Source: REEB95 sp050729835
GTDB taxonomy: Bacteria > Pseudomonadota > Alphaproteobacteria > ATCC43930 > CGMCC-115725
Length of the DNA: 32,344 nucleotides
NCBI GenBank assembly: GCA_050729835.1
Contig: JBOHLS010000026.1
Location: forward strand, 1-32,344
Direction: 5' to 3'
The position numbers and the translations under genes were made by a program. This document shows positions 31,979 to 32,344 of this stretch, piece after piece. The number at the start of each line of letters is the position of its first letter. The first letter of the stretch is position 1. The notes under the pieces were generated by a model. It was not told where the DNA came from and ran no database searches. It saw nothing but the letters and a program-made list of their open reading frames with translations.

Positions 31979-32185
31979 TTAGTGCTTATGGAGAATCACG
32001 GACATTAGACCAGTTAGGGTGCCGATTACGCCCGTAATCGCTGTCACCCAAATCACCCATCCCTGTTTAACCGCCTGTCTTTCTTTTTGCTCCGAACGAA
32101 TTTGGGTTCGTAAATTTACAAACGATTCCGGATTAAGTCTCCACGCTTCCGTAATGCGCGATTGCTCCCAATTCCTGTCACGCAT
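31979..32185 (-). CDS. Small C-terminally membrane-anchored protein, unknown function
   Basis: From an ATG at 32185 the frame gives 68 residues: a charged N-terminal part (MRDRNWEQSRITEAWRLNPE, RTQIRSEQKERQAVKQ) and a single C-terminal membrane helix, GWVIWVTAITGVIGTLTGLM (about 43-65). An in-frame start at 32290 lies inside the repeat block and is less likely. No clear ribosome site is seen and no family recognised. Such layouts occur in phage or IS accessory proteins. Confidence 0.35.
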   Translation of the reverse strand: MRDRNWEQSRITEAWRLNPESFVNLRTQIRSEQKERQAVKQGWVIWVTAITGVIGTLTGLMSVILHKH

Positions 32186-32223
32186 TTCGTCGTGGTTGGC
32201 GACGCGGTACGGTTTAAATGCGG

Positions 32224-32311
32224 ATTCCGACGGAAGTCGCCCGTCATTCCGATTTGATGTCGCCCACCATTCCGATCTGAAGTCGCCCACCGTTCCGATT
32301 TGATGTCGCCC
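32224..32311. repeat. Four tandem 22-23-bp repeats, possible end of an IS21-like element
   Basis: The motif TTCCGATYTGAWGTCGCCC recurs with starts near 32224 (shortened copy), 32246, 32269 and 32292, separated by CACC-like linkers. Multiple short repeats of this kind at an insertion-sequence end are transposase-binding sites in IS21-family elements, and I recall near-identical GGGCGACATC...CGGAAT repeats there. No istA or istB is in the window; the element would extend right, or this is a solitary end. Confidence 0.5.
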
Positions 32312-32344
32312 GGGTGGGCGCGGCCGCGGCTGGCCTCGTTTAGG

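Larger units (their letters stand above)
19625..32344. mobile_element. Candidate genomic island (left boundary at the tRNA-Val fragment, right boundary outside)
   Basis: Everything right of the tRNA fragment is accessory in character: toxin-antitoxin pair, IS3 scrap, second copper operon, ArsR-rhodanese/MBL/MFS module with two gene remnants, Fic protein with repeats, and an IS-like repeat block at the edge. No integrase or intact tRNA-Val(CAC) is seen, so the right end should lie beyond the window. The island claim rests on the att-like fragment and on gene content; a composite of several insertions is also possible. Confidence 0.5.

Overview
The window is high-GC DNA whose gene content points to an alphaproteobacterium, most likely Rhodospirillales-like. 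The clearest markers are an NDUFA12-type complex I subunit, a DUF2155 protein, a B12-dependent NrdJ reductase and the aroQ-accB-accC-aat block. The genus cannot be fixed from the sequence alone.

Left part (1-19.5 kb) is mostly chromosomal backbone. At the left edge the first codons of an IS5-type transposase abut a DUF429 gene that appears to have lost its C-terminus. A minus-strand run follows: RidA, GNAT/FemAB-like, HhH-GPD DNA glycosylase, DUF429. Next come a thioesterase and nrdJ, each followed by a clear intrinsic terminator. Upstream of nrdJ is an NrdR box, up to three weaker copies at 30-33 bp steps, and a perfect DnaA-box consensus. A plus-strand set (NDUFA12, MlaD-like, methyltransferase, a 75-residue protein, DUF2155) converges on aroQ-accB-accC-aat. 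Then follow a GT39-like membrane glycosyltransferase, a MarR gene broken by one in-frame amber codon, maiA, and a minus-strand cueR-copA pair behind a textbook 19-bp-spacer CueR promoter.

At 19575-19624 lies only the 3' half of a tRNA-Val(CAC). This is what integration of a tyrosine-recombinase element into a tRNA leaves behind. Its orientation places the element to the right, and everything from about 19.6 kb to the window end looks accessory. It holds a HigBA-type toxin-antitoxin pair with twin operators, an IS3 orfA scrap, a second copper operon (copZ-copA-cueR-pterin dehydratase-DUF4396) with its own CueR promoter, and a sulfur-type module (ArsR-rhodanese regulator facing an MBL-fold protein, methyltransferase remnant, MFS carrier, ccdA remnant and a methyltransferase). 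It continues with a Fic protein preceded by a 24-bp repeat array, and repeats at the right edge resembling the end of an IS21-like element. The integrase and the intact tRNA would be beyond the window.

The two copper loci share almost the same operator core, so the two CueR proteins probably cross-regulate. The most unusual signals are the 24-bp array before fic, the regularly spaced boxes before nrdJ, the ArsR-rhodanese protein whose only cysteines are in its rhodanese loop together with a neighbouring MBL protein with altered metal ligands, and the apparently leaderless toxin gene.
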